DNA of 64,000 nucleotides from Microbacterium sp. EST19A (GCF_019969685.1 NZ_JAHXYZ010000001.1:434001-498000), one strand, 5' to 3'. Shown: positions 24,181-33,584, counted from the stretch's first letter. Numbers and translations: made by a program. Notes: generated by a model not told the origin, from the sequence alone.

Positions 24181-25434
24181 TCAGGCGAAGAGGGGTCGCA
24201 GCCACTCGTTCAGGAATATGCCCTCCGGGTCGAGCTGCCGACGCAGTGCGACGAAGTCGCCGTGTCGCGGGAGCACGGATTCGAGCTCCTCCCTCGTGAA
24301 GCGGCTGAGCTTTCCCCAGTGCGGACGGGCCCGATACCCCAGAAGCACATCGTGCACGGCCTGCAGGAAGGGCTGATATGCGCGGCCCGGCTCACCGGAG
24401 ACCGAGATCACCAGGCTCGCGCGCTCGTGATTCGGCGACAGGTGGGCGCCGTCCGCGGCCGTCGACCGGACTTCGATGGGGTAGGTGGCGAATTCGGGGA
24501 ACCGATCGAACACCTCGAGCACCTCACCGAAGGCATCCTGCCCGTCCGCGAGATCGACCATGTACTCCAGCTCGTGGAAGTTCGGCGCGCAGTACTGCGG
24601 ATACACCCGGTACGGTCGGCCGACACGCGGCTCGCTCTGCAGATCCTCCGTCTCGTCGAGCCCGACGATCTCGCAGGTCGTCACCCTCGACATCCGCGTG
24701 AGATCGAGCCCGGGCGGCGCCTCGAAGTCGAACAGGTCGTTCGCGGCGGCCGTGGGGAAGTAATGGAAGGTGAAGTGATGCGACGATCGGAAACCGTCGG
24801 CCCACCCTCGCGACAGCTCGTCCAGATCCCAGTACCGGAGGGTCTCCCGCAGCTGATACGCCGGCCGCAGCGCGAGGGTGAGCTCGGTGAACACGCCGAG
24901 CATCCCGACCGAGACCTGCGCGGCGGCGAGGAGCTCCGGCATCCGCTCGTCGATCTCCACGACCTCGCCGGATGCTGTCACGAGCCGCGCCGCGCGCAGG
25001 GACGCGGACATGTTCTGCAAGGCGATGCCCGACCCGTGCGTCGCTGTCGACACGGCGCCCGCGATCTGCTGGGAATCGATGTCGCCCTGATTGCGCAGGG
25101 CGAGGCCGTGCTCCCAGAGGGGGTCGCCGAGCGCGGCGATCGTCGTCCCCGGGTACACGGTCACGGTCTCGGCCTGGGCATCGATCCCGACGATGCCCGC
25201 GAGACGGGACATGTCGAGCAGCGTCCCGTCGGTGGTGCAGATCGGACTGAAACTGTGTCCGGAGGCGGCCGCCCGCAGGGAGCGCCCCGCCGACGCCGCC
25301 GAGCGCACCGCGCTCTGCACCTCGGCCTCCGTCTCGGGACTCACGATCTCCGCGGGCCTGCAGCTCTGGTTGCCCACCCAGTTCGTCCACGCTGGCGTCA
25401 CGTCGTCCTCCTCGTCGATCACGGATGCGCTCAC
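24181..25434 (-). CDS. FAD-linked D-arabinono-1,4-lactone/L-gulonolactone oxidase-type enzyme
   Basis: A 417-residue aldonolactone-oxidase-type flavoprotein. RAAASGHSFSPI carries the histidine that binds FAD covalently in the family; TVYPGTTIAALGDPL, ISTATHGSG-like VSTATHGSG and the C-terminal PHWGK motif (HWxK) are all seen. It would oxidise a lactone or polyol-like alcohol with oxygen. The GTG start overlaps the LysA-like gene stop by four bases (GTGA), so the two are coupled. Both follow a TTCGTA operator and belong to the 24-43 kb regulon. The true substrate is not clear; sugar alcohols are an option. Confidence 0.86.
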   Translation of the reverse strand: MSASVIDEEDDVTPAWTNWVGNQSCRPAEIVSPETEAEVQSAVRSAASAGRSLRAAASGHSFSPICTTDGTLLDMSRLAGIVGIDAQAETVTVYPGTTIAALGDPLWEHGLALRNQGDIDSQQIAGAVSTATHGSGIALQNMSASLRAARLVTASGEVVEIDERMPELLAAAQVSVGMLGVFTELTLALRPAYQLRETLRYWDLDELSRGWADGFRSSHHFTFHYFPTAAANDLFDFEAPPGLDLTRMSRVTTCEIVGLDETEDLQSEPRVGRPYRVYPQYCAPNFHELEYMVDLADGQDAFGEVLEVFDRFPEFATYPIEVRSTAADGAHLSPNHERASLVISVSGEPGRAYQPFLQAVHDVLLGYRARPHWGKLSRFTREELESVLPRHGDFVALRRQLDPEGIFLNEWLRPLFA

Positions 25435-26705
25435 ACCAGGTGCGGAGCGAGAAGCTCGTCGTACGTCTGCCGGCGCACGACGACGCGCGCCTCTCCCCCA
25501 TCGCAGAACACGACGGCCGGCCGGAGCGCGCCGTTGTAGTTGTTGGCGAACGTGAACGAATAGGCCCCGGCTGCGGGAACGGCCAGCAGATCACCCGGCT
25601 GCGTCTCGGGGAGTGCGGCGCCGCCGACGAGCAGATCACCGGATTCGCACTGCCGTCCGACCACGTCCACCACGGCCGTGCACGGATCGTGCATGCGCGT
25701 GGCGCTCGCGATCTCGTACGGCTGCTGCGTGAGCGCGGCATCCAGGAGATCGCTCATCCCCCCGTCCACCGCGACGAAGGTGCGCGCCGTGCGCTTCACG
25801 GTCGACACCCGATACACGAGCGTGACCGCGCGGCCCACCAGCGAACGGCCCGGCTCGATCACGAGCTCCGCATCCGCCGGCAGATGGCCCCGAGCGGCCT
25901 CGACGACGGCGGTGAGGTAGCTCTCGACCGACGGCACCGCGTCATCGAGCGTGTAGCGCACGCCCAGCCCGCCGCCGACGTCGTACTGATCGAAGCGGCC
26001 GACGGCCGACACCGCCTCCACCGCCTGAGCGAACGGCGCGGTCGCGAGCACCTGCGAGCCGATGTGCAGGTGCACGCCGGCGACGTCGAACGCCTCCGAG
26101 GCGCCCATCCGCTCGATCGCGGCGAGCGCCTGCGCGAACGGCAACCCGAATTTCGACGAGTCGCCGCCGGTGGATTGCGAGGCGTGCGTCTCTGGGGCCA
26201 CCCCGGGGATGAGTCGCAGCAGCACGCGCTGCCGCACCGCCCCGAACCGCTCGATCCGGTCGATGTCGTCGACGTTGTCCACGACGATGGTGCCGACGCC
26301 GTTCTCCAGGGCGAGCCGCAGCTCGGCGTCCGTCTTCGCACTGCCGTGCAGGTAGATCGATGCCGGATCGACTCCGGCAGCGAGCGCCATCCGCAGCTCC
26401 CCGGCCCCGGCGACATCGACGCCGAGCCCCTCGTCCGCGAACAGGCGGTAGACGGCCACGACCGGCAGCGACTTCGAGGCGAAGAGCACGCGGGATCGCG
26501 GCCACCGCTCGCGGAGTCCCTCCACGAATCGACGGCCCTGCGCGCGCATTCCCGCCTCGTCCACGACGTAGAGCGGCGTGCCGAAGCGCTCGGCGAGCTC
26601 GTCCACAGCGCAGCCGCCGACGCTCAGCATCCCCGCGTCGTCGACCGCGGCGTTCTCGGGGAAGAGCGGCAGCAGCCGCTCTCCGGTCCCGACTGTCTCC
26701 ACCAC
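25431..26705 (-). CDS. LysA-like fold-III PLP decarboxylase
   Basis: A 424-residue relative of diaminopimelate decarboxylase. The PLP lysine is K78 in FASKSLP; HLHIGSQ, the phosphate-binding YDVGGGLGVRY and EPGRSLVG, CESGDLLVG and the C-terminal GAYSFTFANNYNG are present. Fold-III enzymes of this type decarboxylate diaminopimelate or related amino acids. The gene is in a regulated catabolic cluster rather than beside lysine genes, so it may be a second enzyme for another amino acid. AAGGAG precedes the GTG and is partly inside the operator at 26715-26733. Confidence 0.88.
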   Translation of the reverse strand: MVETVGTGERLLPLFPENAAVDDAGMLSVGGCAVDELAERFGTPLYVVDEAGMRAQGRRFVEGLRERWPRSRVLFASKSLPVVAVYRLFADEGLGVDVAGAGELRMALAAGVDPASIYLHGSAKTDAELRLALENGVGTIVVDNVDDIDRIERFGAVRQRVLLRLIPGVAPETHASQSTGGDSSKFGLPFAQALAAIERMGASEAFDVAGVHLHIGSQVLATAPFAQAVEAVSAVGRFDQYDVGGGLGVRYTLDDAVPSVESYLTAVVEAARGHLPADAELVIEPGRSLVGRAVTLVYRVSTVKRTARTFVAVDGGMSDLLDAALTQQPYEIASATRMHDPCTAVVDVVGRQCESGDLLVGGAALPETQPGDLLAVPAAGAYSFTFANNYNGALRPAVVFCDGGEARVVVRRQTYDELLAPHLV

Positions 26706-26714
26706 TTCGACTCC

Positions 26715-26733
26715 TTCGTAAATTTTGTACGAA
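26715..26733. promoter_or_regulatory. TTCGTAA-type operator 1
   Basis: TTCGTAAATTTTGTACGAA, one mismatch from the palindrome TTCGTAA-N5-TTACGAA. It ends 10 bases before the GTG of the LysA-like gene and overlaps its ribosome binding site, so binding would block transcription directly. Confidence 0.72.
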
Positions 26734-26831
26734 CCTCGCTCACTCTGCCATCCGCCGATCGGCGAGGCAAGAGCGGCTGCGACATCCGGGAGTAGACGCG
26801 ACCGCCGCCCCGGTGTACCGTCGGAGCACGC

Positions 26832-26850
26832 TTCGTAAAGTTATTACGAA
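26832..26850. promoter_or_regulatory. TTCGTAA-type operator 2
   Basis: TTCGTAAAGTTATTACGAA, a perfect palindrome with 7-bp arms, 69 bases before the NCS1 permease start. With operator 1 it frames the divergent control region between the permease and the LysA-like gene. Confidence 0.75.
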
Positions 26851-26918
26851 ATGATTCCGGCGCAGGTCCCGAGAACTCGTCGGGCGCCCGCGCTGTCCGG
26901 CTGCAGAGGAGCACCCCG

Positions 26919-28412
26919 ATGAGCTCAACGGAATCCGGCGACCGCGTCGGTCACGTCGAAGAGGCCGGCGTCGAGTTCCTCCCCGAGTCCGCTCGGGATT
27001 CGAGCCCGCGCAACCTGTTCGCCGTGTTCACCGGCGCCAACTTCGGATGGATCAGCGCCGTGTACGGCTGGGTCGCCATCCAGTTAGGCCTCGATTTCTG
27101 GAGCGCCGTCGCATCGACCGTGATCGGCACGCTGCTCGGAACGCTCCTCGTACTGCCGCTGACCCGCATCTCCCCGCGCACCGGCACCAACATGACGGTG
27201 TCGAGCGGCGCGTTCTTCGGCATCCGCGGGCGGCTCCTGGGTTCCGGGCTCTCCCTGCTCATCGCGATCGTGTTCGCGGCCATCACCGTGTGGACCAGCG
27301 GCGACGCCCTGGTCGCCACGGCGCATCGGATGTTCGGCCTGCCGCAGACCGACCTCGCCCGCGGCATCGCGTACGGCTTCGTCTCGGCGCTGATCGTCGT
27401 GGTGGCGCTGTACGGCCACGCGACCATCGTCGCGATGCAGAAGTGGATCGTCCCGATCGCCGGGATCGTGCTGATCCTCGGCTTCCTCGCCTTCAGCGGC
27501 ACGTTCGATCCGACCTTCTCCACCGGCGAGTACAGCGTCGGCGGATTCTGGCAGACGTTCATCCTGTCCACGGTGCTCGCGACCGCCGGCCCGATCTCGT
27601 ATGCACCGGTGATCGGCGACTACACGCGCCGCATCTCGATCCGGCGCCATTCCGACTCCGCGATCCGGTGGGCGCTCTTCGGCGGCATGACCATCGGCAC
27701 CCTGCTCCCCGCGATCCTGGGCGCCTTCGCCGGCGCATCGATGACGGTCGACACCGGCGACTTCATGACCGACCTCGTCGGCTCGTCGCCGCTGTGGTAC
27801 CTCGCGCCGATCCTGATCGTCTCCGTCATCGGCGGCTTCGGTCAGGGCGTGCTGTGCATCTACGCCACGGGCCTCGACCTCGAGACCTTCTTCCCGCGCC
27901 TTCGGCGGGTGCATACGACCGCACTCGCGGCGGCGGTCGCCGTCGCGCTCCTGTACCTCGGCGTCTTCGTCTTCGACGCGGTCGACGCGATCACCTCGGC
28001 GACCGTCATCCTGAACGCTGTCACCATGCCGTGGGTGGTCGTGCTCGTGATCGGCGCCGTCCGCACGCGGCTCTACGACCCGCACGATCTGCAGGCGTTC
28101 GCCCAGCGCCGGAGAGGCGGACGCTACTGGTTCACCGGCGGGTGGAACCTTCCCGCGCTCGTCGCCTGGTTCGCCGGATCGGTGTTCGGACTGCTGAGCG
28201 TGTACACGGACCTCTACGAAGGCCCCCTCGCGAACGTCCTCGGCGGCATCGACCCGAGTGCGCTCGGATCGGGACTGATCGCGGCGGCCGTCTACCTCGC
28301 GTTCGCGACGTTCGCCCCGACCGCGATCGACGGGCCGCATCACGCGGGGACGGATGCCGCGGGCGCGGGCTTCGACGAGTCCCGCACGTCGACCCCCGCA
28401 CCCCGCCCCTGA
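26919..28412 (+). CDS. NCS1/purine-cytosine permease-family transporter
   Basis: A 497-residue membrane protein with 12 predicted segments. ARDSSPRNLFAVFTGANFGWISAVYG... is the typical NCS1 start, with a cytosine/purine/allantoin permease arrangement thereafter (TNMTVSSGAFFGIRG, LATAGPISYAPVIGDYTRRI). NCS1 carriers import nucleobases, hydantoins, allantoin or thiamine precursors with Na+ or H+. In this cluster a nitrogen-heterocycle or amide substrate is plausible. GAGGAGC precedes the ATG. Operator 2 is upstream and operator 3 lies immediately downstream. Confidence 0.87.
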   Translation: MSSTESGDRVGHVEEAGVEFLPESARDSSPRNLFAVFTGANFGWISAVYGWVAIQLGLDFWSAVASTVIGTLLGTLLVLPLTRISPRTGTNMTVSSGAFFGIRGRLLGSGLSLLIAIVFAAITVWTSGDALVATAHRMFGLPQTDLARGIAYGFVSALIVVVALYGHATIVAMQKWIVPIAGIVLILGFLAFSGTFDPTFSTGEYSVGGFWQTFILSTVLATAGPISYAPVIGDYTRRISIRRHSDSAIRWALFGGMTIGTLLPAILGAFAGASMTVDTGDFMTDLVGSSPLWYLAPILIVSVIGGFGQGVLCIYATGLDLETFFPRLRRVHTTALAAAVAVALLYLGVFVFDAVDAITSATVILNAVTMPWVVVLVIGAVRTRLYDPHDLQAFAQRRRGGRYWFTGGWNLPALVAWFAGSVFGLLSVYTDLYEGPLANVLGGIDPSALGSGLIAAAVYLAFATFAPTAIDGPHHAGTDAAGAGFDESRTSTPAPRP

Positions 28413-28426
28413 TCCCGCATATACTC

Positions 28427-28445
28427 TTCGTAAACAAATTACGAA
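28427..28445. promoter_or_regulatory. TTCGTAA-type operator 3
   Basis: TTCGTAAACAAATTACGAA, a perfect match to the consensus, 20 bases before the aldehyde dehydrogenase start. CATATACT just upstream (28418-28425) could supply a -10 box. Confidence 0.75.
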
Positions 28446-28465
28446 ACTCGCCCGAGAGGCACCGC

Positions 28466-29944
28466 ATGCTCCGCACCATCCCGTCGTCCACGCCGACGCG
28501 GCTCTTCATCGACGGCGCCTTCGCCGATGCGCACGACGGCACGACGTTCGAGACCTTCGCCCCCTCGACCGGGGAACTGCTCGCCGAGGTCGCCTCGGGG
28601 GGCGCGGCCGACATCGACCGCGCCGTCGCCGCCGCGCGCAGCGCCTTCGACCGCGGCGAGTGGAGCCGGGCAGCGCCGTCGGAGCGCAAGGACGTGCTGC
28701 TCGCGGTCGCCGACGCCCTCGAGGCGCACTCCGAGGAACTCGCCCTCCTCGACGCCGTCGAAGCCGGCAAGCCCATCGCGGACTGCGAGGACGGCGACCT
28801 GCCCGACACCATCGCGACGTTCCGGTGGTTCGCGGAGGCCGCAGACAAGGTCTTCGGCAAGGTCGCACCGGGCGGCGCCGACCACCTCGCGCTCATCGTG
28901 CGCGAGCCGATCGGCGTGGTCGGCACGGTGGTGCCATGGAACTTCCCGCTCGCCACCCTCGCGATGAAGCTCGCACCGGCGCTGGCCGCCGGCAACTCCG
29001 TCGTCGTGAAGCCGTCCGAGCTCGCCAGCCTCAGCGCGCTGCGGCTGGCCGAGCTCGCCGCGGAGGCGGGGCTGCCCGACGGCGTGCTCAACGTGGTCCC
29101 GGGTACCGGTGCCGTCGCGGGCCGCGCCCTCGGCCTCCACCCCGAGGTCGACATCATCTCGTTCACCGGCTCGACGCGCGTGGGGCGCGAGTTCCTGCGG
29201 TATGCCGCCGAGAGCAACCTCAAGCAGATCGTGCTGGAGCTCGGCGGCAAGAGTCCGCAGATCGTCACCCGCAGCGTCCGCGACGAGCTGCCCGAGGTCG
29301 CGAAGGACCTCGCGGACGCCGCCTTCTGGAACGCCGGCCAGAACTGCACCGCCGGGTCGCGGATCCTCGTGGACAACAGCATCAAGGCCGACCTCCTGAG
29401 GGAGCTCGTCGCCGTCACCGAGGGCATCGTCGTCGGCGACCCTCTCGATCATGACACCGCAGTGGGGCCGGTGATCCACGAACACGCACTCGAGAGCATC
29501 CTCGGTGCCGTCGACCGCGCACGGGAAGGCGGCGCAGAGATCGTCGCAGGCGGGACCCGCACTCTCGAGAGCTCCGGCGGCAGCTTCGTCGCGCCGACCA
29601 TCGTGAGCGGCGTCACGAACCGCGATCCGATCTCCCGCACCGAGCTGTTCGGCCCGGTCGTCGTCGTGATCGGCTTCGACGACGAGGACGAGGCGCTGGC
29701 CCTGGCGAATGACACCGACTACGGGCTCGCCGCCACCGTCTGGTCACGCGACATCGACCAGGCCCTGCGGCTCGCCCGCGGCGTCCGCGCCGGCACGGTG
29801 GCCGTCAACGGCTACGCCGAGGGCGACGTGACGACCCCGTTCGGCGGCTGGAAGTCGTCCGGCTTCGGGGGTCGGGACAACGGCATCGAGGCCTTCGACC
29901 AGTACACCGAGCTCAAGACGATCTGGATCACCGCCGCGGGCTGA
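28466..29944 (+). CDS. NAD(P)-dependent aldehyde dehydrogenase
   Basis: A 492-residue aldehyde dehydrogenase. E258 in VLELGGKSP is the general base and C294 in NAGQNCTAGSR the nucleophile; VPWNFPLATLAMKLAPALAAGNSVVVKPSE and ISFTGSTRVG bind the cofactor, and FGPVVVVIGFDDEDEAL is the usual C-terminal block. The overall pattern is closest to the PuuC/gamma-aminobutyraldehyde and betaine-aldehyde branch. It probably oxidises an amino-aldehyde or alkyl aldehyde made by the GMC or aldonolactone-oxidase-type enzyme of the same regulon; this is inference. The start is the ATG 20 bases after operator 3. Confidence 0.91.
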   Translation: MLRTIPSSTPTRLFIDGAFADAHDGTTFETFAPSTGELLAEVASGGAADIDRAVAAARSAFDRGEWSRAAPSERKDVLLAVADALEAHSEELALLDAVEAGKPIADCEDGDLPDTIATFRWFAEAADKVFGKVAPGGADHLALIVREPIGVVGTVVPWNFPLATLAMKLAPALAAGNSVVVKPSELASLSALRLAELAAEAGLPDGVLNVVPGTGAVAGRALGLHPEVDIISFTGSTRVGREFLRYAAESNLKQIVLELGGKSPQIVTRSVRDELPEVAKDLADAAFWNAGQNCTAGSRILVDNSIKADLLRELVAVTEGIVVGDPLDHDTAVGPVIHEHALESILGAVDRAREGGAEIVAGGTRTLESSGGSFVAPTIVSGVTNRDPISRTELFGPVVVVIGFDDEDEALALANDTDYGLAATVWSRDIDQALRLARGVRAGTVAVNGYAEGDVTTPFGGWKSSGFGGRDNGIEAFDQYTELKTIWITAAG

Positions 29945-29951
29945 GGTCGTC

Positions 29952-29994
29952 CGACCCCGCGGCGCGACGGGATCGCCGTCAGCCCGCGGGGTCG
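29952..29994. terminator. Hairpin between convergent aldehyde dehydrogenase and ABC operon
   Basis: CGACCCCGCGG (29952-29962) pairs exactly with CCGCGGGGTCG (29984-29994), loop 21 bases. It begins 7 bases after the aldehyde dehydrogenase stop and overlaps the last codons of the convergent ABC ATPase. A two-way terminator is likely. Confidence 0.55.
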
Positions 29995-30761
29995 AACCCG
30001 GGGATCGCAGCCAGCAGCTGGCGGGTGTAGGGCTCCTGCGGATCGGTGAAGAGCGCCTCGGTGTCGGCCACCTCCACAACCTGTCCGGCGTTCATCACGG
30101 CGGCACGGTCGCAGAGCGCGCGCACGACCGCGAGGTCATGCGAGATGAACACGAGAGTCAGGCCGAGGTCGTCGCGCAGATCGGCGAGCAGGTTGATCAC
30201 CTTCGCCTGCGCCGACACGTCCAGCGCCGACACGGCCTCGTCCGCGACGAGGATCTTCGGCTCCACGGCGAGCGCCCGTGCGATCGCGACGCGCTGCCGC
30301 TGGCCGCCGGACAGGTTGCCGGGCAGGGCGCTCAGCACGCTGTCGGGCAGTCCCACCATCTCCATGAGCTCGCGCAGTCGGGCGTCCATGCTCGACGAGG
30401 TCGCCAGACGGTGATGAGTGATGAGCTCGCTCAGCATCGACCGCACACGGCGACGGGGGTTCAGCGACGACGCCGGGTCCTGGAACACCATCTGGATATG
30501 CCGTCGCAGGGCCGGTGGGCGCCGCGCGGGCGCGGGCACATCGTCGAAGAGCATCTCCCCCGCAGCGAGAGGGGCGAGGCCGAGCATCACGTTGGCGGTC
30601 GTCGACTTCCCGCATCCCGATTCCCCCACCAGGCCGAACGACTCCCCCGACCGCACCTGCAGCGAGATGCCGTCGAGCGCTCGGCGCAGCTGCGGCTTCG
30701 TGCCCGGGGCGCCGTGCACCGGATACTCCACGACGACATCGCGCAGGGTGACGGCGCTCAT
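29979..30761 (-). CDS. Peptide-type ABC transporter ATP-binding protein (OppF-like)
   Basis: A 260-residue ATPase. Walker A is GESGCGKS, the Q-loop region MVFQDPASSLNPR, signature LSGGQRQRVAIARAL, Walker B ILVADEAVSALD and H-loop ISHDLAVV. It is the second ATPase of a five-gene Opp/Dpp-type importer; the ATG overlaps the OppD-like stop (ATGA). It energises uptake by the two permeases. Substrates of such systems include di- and oligopeptides, nickel, opines and glutathione-like compounds. The C-terminal zinc/peptide transporter tail is short here. Confidence 0.91.
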   Translation of the reverse strand: MSAVTLRDVVVEYPVHGAPGTKPQLRRALDGISLQVRSGESFGLVGESGCGKSTTANVMLGLAPLAAGEMLFDDVPAPARRPPALRRHIQMVFQDPASSLNPRRRVRSMLSELITHHRLATSSSMDARLRELMEMVGLPDSVLSALPGNLSGGQRQRVAIARALAVEPKILVADEAVSALDVSAQAKVINLLADLRDDLGLTLVFISHDLAVVRALCDRAAVMNAGQVVEVADTEALFTDPQEPYTRQLLAAIPGFDPAG

Positions 30762-31759
30762 GAGGCCAGCGGTTCGGTCATGTGCATCTCCTGCAGTTCG
30801 TGATCGCGCAGACAGGCGCTCGTGCGTTCCGGGGCGACAGGCACGAGAGCGGGCTGCGCGATGCGGCACTCATCGATGGCGTACGCGCAACGCGGCGCGA
30901 AGCGGCATCCGCTCGGCCACTGCCCCGCCGTCGGAGGGGAGCCGGGGATGGTCGCGAGCCGCCCGGACTTGCGGTCGGCGCTCGGCATCGACGCCACCAG
31001 GGCCCGCGTGTACGGGTGCCGAGGAGCGGAGATGAGTGCCGCCGTCGGGCCCTCTTCCACGATCGTGCCGGCGTACATGACGGCCGTCCGATCCGCGATG
31101 CGGGAGATCACCCCGAGGTCGTGGCTCACGAAGACGACGGCGAGTCCGCGCTCGCGGCGCAGGCGCTCGAGCAGCGTGAGGATCTGATCCTGGATGGTCG
31201 CGTCGAGCGCGGTCGTCGGCTCGTCGCAGAGCAGCAGGCGAGGCTCGACCGACAGCGCCATCGCAATCATGACGCGTTGGCGGAGACCGCCGGAGAGCTC
31301 GTGCGGCCAGGCGCGAAGGCGCTGCTGCGGATCGGGGATGCCGACCTCCTCGAGCAGTCGCAGGGCCGTGCGGCGCGCCTCGGCGCGGGACTGCCCGTGC
31401 GCCCTGGCGCCGGCGGCCACGAGGTCGCCGATGCGCATCGTCGGGTTGAGAGAGCTCATCGGCTCCTGGAAGATCATCGAGACCCCGTTGCCCCGCAGAT
31501 CCTTCGGATGCCGTTCGGCGAGCACCCCCGCGTCGTCGGCGAGACGGATCGCCCCGGCGGTCTGCCGGATCGATGGCGGGAGCAGGCTGAGGACAGACCG
31601 CAGGGTCAGGCTCTTGCCGGAGCCCGATTCGCCCACCAGACCCAGGCATTCGCCGGGAGCGACCGACAGGGAGACGCCGTCGACGAGCGTGGTCTCACCG
31701 TCGCGGCCGGCGGCCACGCGGAGTCCGTCGACCTGGAGGAGCAGGGAGTCGGTGGTCAT
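30758..31759 (-). CDS. Peptide-type ABC transporter ATP-binding protein (OppD-like)
   Basis: A 333-residue ATPase: Walker A GESGSGKS, MIFQEPMSSLNPTMRIG, signature LSGGLRQRVMIAMAL, Walker B LLLCDEPTTALD and H-loop VSHDLGVI. The C-terminal oligopeptide-transporter extension CRFAPRCAYAIDEC has the cysteine pattern that binds an iron-sulfur cluster or metal in OppD/DppD. Start and stop codons overlap those of both neighbours (ATGA), so all four cytoplasmic and membrane parts are translationally coupled. Confidence 0.92.
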   Translation of the reverse strand: MTTDSLLLQVDGLRVAAGRDGETTLVDGVSLSVAPGECLGLVGESGSGKSLTLRSVLSLLPPSIRQTAGAIRLADDAGVLAERHPKDLRGNGVSMIFQEPMSSLNPTMRIGDLVAAGARAHGQSRAEARRTALRLLEEVGIPDPQQRLRAWPHELSGGLRQRVMIAMALSVEPRLLLCDEPTTALDATIQDQILTLLERLRRERGLAVVFVSHDLGVISRIADRTAVMYAGTIVEEGPTAALISAPRHPYTRALVASMPSADRKSGRLATIPGSPPTAGQWPSGCRFAPRCAYAIDECRIAQPALVPVAPERTSACLRDHELQEMHMTEPLAS

Positions 31760-32649
31760 TTCGATTTGATCCGATCGTCCAGGCCGTCGCCGAGGAGGGC
31801 GAGACCGACGGCGAGGGTGGCGATCGCGGCTCCGGGTGCGGCGATCAGCCACCAGTTGGTGCTGATGAAGCTGCGGCCCGAGCTGATCATCGCTCCCCAT
31901 TCGGCGGTGTCGAGCGGGATGCCGACGCCGAGGAAGGCGAGCGTCGACACGGCGACGATCGCGAGGCCGATGTCGACGAACATGTAGACGAAGCTCTGAT
32001 TGATGGCGTTCGGCAACACATGTCCCGTGATCACGCGAAGCTTCGGCAGCCCGCCCGTCTCGGCCGCACGCACGTAGTCGAGCAACCGCACGCGGCGGAT
32101 CTCCGAGCGCAGCAGCCGCGCGTAGACGACCCACGAGATCACCGCGAAGCCGATCACGATCGGCAGCTCACCCGGACCGAGGAAGAGGAATCCGGTGCCG
32201 GGGCCGACCAGGCCGACCAGCGCCAGGAAGAAGATGAACAGCGGGAACGAGACGATGATGTCCGACAGGCGCATGATGCCGTTGTCGACGTGGCGGTTGC
32301 TGAAGCCCGCGATGATCCCGATGATCGAGCCGATCACGGCGGGGATGATCGTTCCGAGGATGCCGACGCGCAGGTCGACGCGCGTCGCGAAGACGAGGCG
32401 GGTCCAGACGTCGCGGCCGAGGCTGTCGGTGCCGAGCCAGTGCTCCGCCGAGGGGAACGCCAGACGGTTCGTGAGGTCCTGCACCTGCGGATCCCCGTGG
32501 GTGATCCACGGGGCGAAGATCGCGGCGAGCACGAACGCGCCGACGATGACGCCGCCGACGACGAGCTTGCCGCTGCCTCGGCGCCACCGGCGGCGTGCCT
32601 TCTCCGATCCGGCGACGGGGACGGAGGAGGTGAGAGCGAGATCGATCAC
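31756..32649 (-). CDS. ABC transporter permease (OppC/DppC-like)
   Basis: A 297-residue permease with six predicted membrane segments. The N-terminal OppC_N region contains FAPWITHGDPQVQDLTNRLAFPSAEHWLGTDSLGRDVWTR, the hallmark of DppC/OppC, and the EAA-like loop is YVRAAETGGLPKLRVITGHVLPNA. It pairs with the OppB-like subunit. The GTG start overlaps the upstream stop (GTGA). Confidence 0.91.
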   Translation of the reverse strand: MIDLALTSSVPVAGSEKARRRWRRGSGKLVVGGVIVGAFVLAAIFAPWITHGDPQVQDLTNRLAFPSAEHWLGTDSLGRDVWTRLVFATRVDLRVGILGTIIPAVIGSIIGIIAGFSNRHVDNGIMRLSDIIVSFPLFIFFLALVGLVGPGTGFLFLGPGELPIVIGFAVISWVVYARLLRSEIRRVRLLDYVRAAETGGLPKLRVITGHVLPNAINQSFVYMFVDIGLAIVAVSTLAFLGVGIPLDTAEWGAMISSGRSFISTNWWLIAAPGAAIATLAVGLALLGDGLDDRIKSK

Positions 32650-33584
32650 GAGCGTGCCCCTCTGGGGTCGAGGAGGCCGGAGAGGATCTCGCCGGCGAAG
32701 TTGGCGACCACGACGCCGACCGCGAAGACCAGGGTGATCCCCTGGACCACGAACACGTCCTGTGTGGCGCTGGCCCGGACCAGCGAGCTTCCGAGCCCGG
32801 AGATGTTGAAGGTCGCCTCGAGGATCACCACCCCGAAGAAGAGGTACCCGACGTTGAGGGCGAGAAGGGTGACCACGGGGCCCGCCGCGTTCCGGAGGAC
32901 ATGGCGGCCGTAGAAGGACGCACCCCGGATGCCGAGCGACCGCGCGACCGAGATGTACTCCGAGTCGAGGACGTCGACGAGGCTGGACCGCAGGCTGCGG
33001 GCGAGCACCGGGGTGAGCGCGGTCGCGCCGGCGACCGCCGGGAGGACCAGCGAGAGCAGCAGCGCCTGCGGCGTCGTGCCCAGCCCTGCGACGGGGAACC
33101 ACCCCGTGGGGATGGCGACGAACCGCAGCAGGAGGAATCCGACCCAGAACGTCGGAAGGAAGAGGCTGAGCAGGAGGATCAGCCGCAGCGCGTGGTCGAA
33201 CCCGGTGTCGCGCTTGAGGGCGGCCGCCACCGCGATGACGACGGCGGCGACCAGCGAGAGCACGAGCACGCTGACCACCAGCAGGAGCGTCGAGGAGATC
33301 CCCTGCCCGATGATGTCGGTGACCGGGCGGCCGTCGACGGAGGTGCCGAGATCGCCGCGCAGGACGCGCCCGAGGTAGTCGAAGTACTGGATGATCGCGG
33401 GGCGGTCGAGACCGAGCTCGTGACGGAGAGCCGCGACCGCCTCCTCCGACGCACGCGGCCCGAGCCGCAGTCGCGCGGCGTCGCCGGGCGCGACCTGCGT
33501 GAGGATGAAGACCGCGAGCGTCACGGCCAGCAGCACGAGCAGCAGCTGACCGAGGCGCGCACCCGCGAGGCGGAGGTATCGCAT
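32646..33584 (-). CDS. ABC transporter permease (OppB/DppB-like)
   Basis: A 312-residue permease with six predicted membrane segments: an N-terminal helix (LGQLLLVLLAVTLAVFILTQVAPGD), the exporter-conserved LRHELGLDRP, and the EAA-like loop YISVARSLGIRGASFYGRHVLRNA. It forms the channel with the OppC-like protein. AAGGGAG precedes the ATG. It lies 95 bases downstream of the binding-protein gene with a stable hairpin between, a common way to produce more binding protein than permease. Confidence 0.91.
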   Translation of the reverse strand: MRYLRLAGARLGQLLLVLLAVTLAVFILTQVAPGDAARLRLGPRASEEAVAALRHELGLDRPAIIQYFDYLGRVLRGDLGTSVDGRPVTDIIGQGISSTLLLVVSVLVLSLVAAVVIAVAAALKRDTGFDHALRLILLLSLFLPTFWVGFLLLRFVAIPTGWFPVAGLGTTPQALLLSLVLPAVAGATALTPVLARSLRSSLVDVLDSEYISVARSLGIRGASFYGRHVLRNAAGPVVTLLALNVGYLFFGVVILEATFNISGLGSSLVRASATQDVFVVQGITLVFAVGVVVANFAGEILSGLLDPRGARS

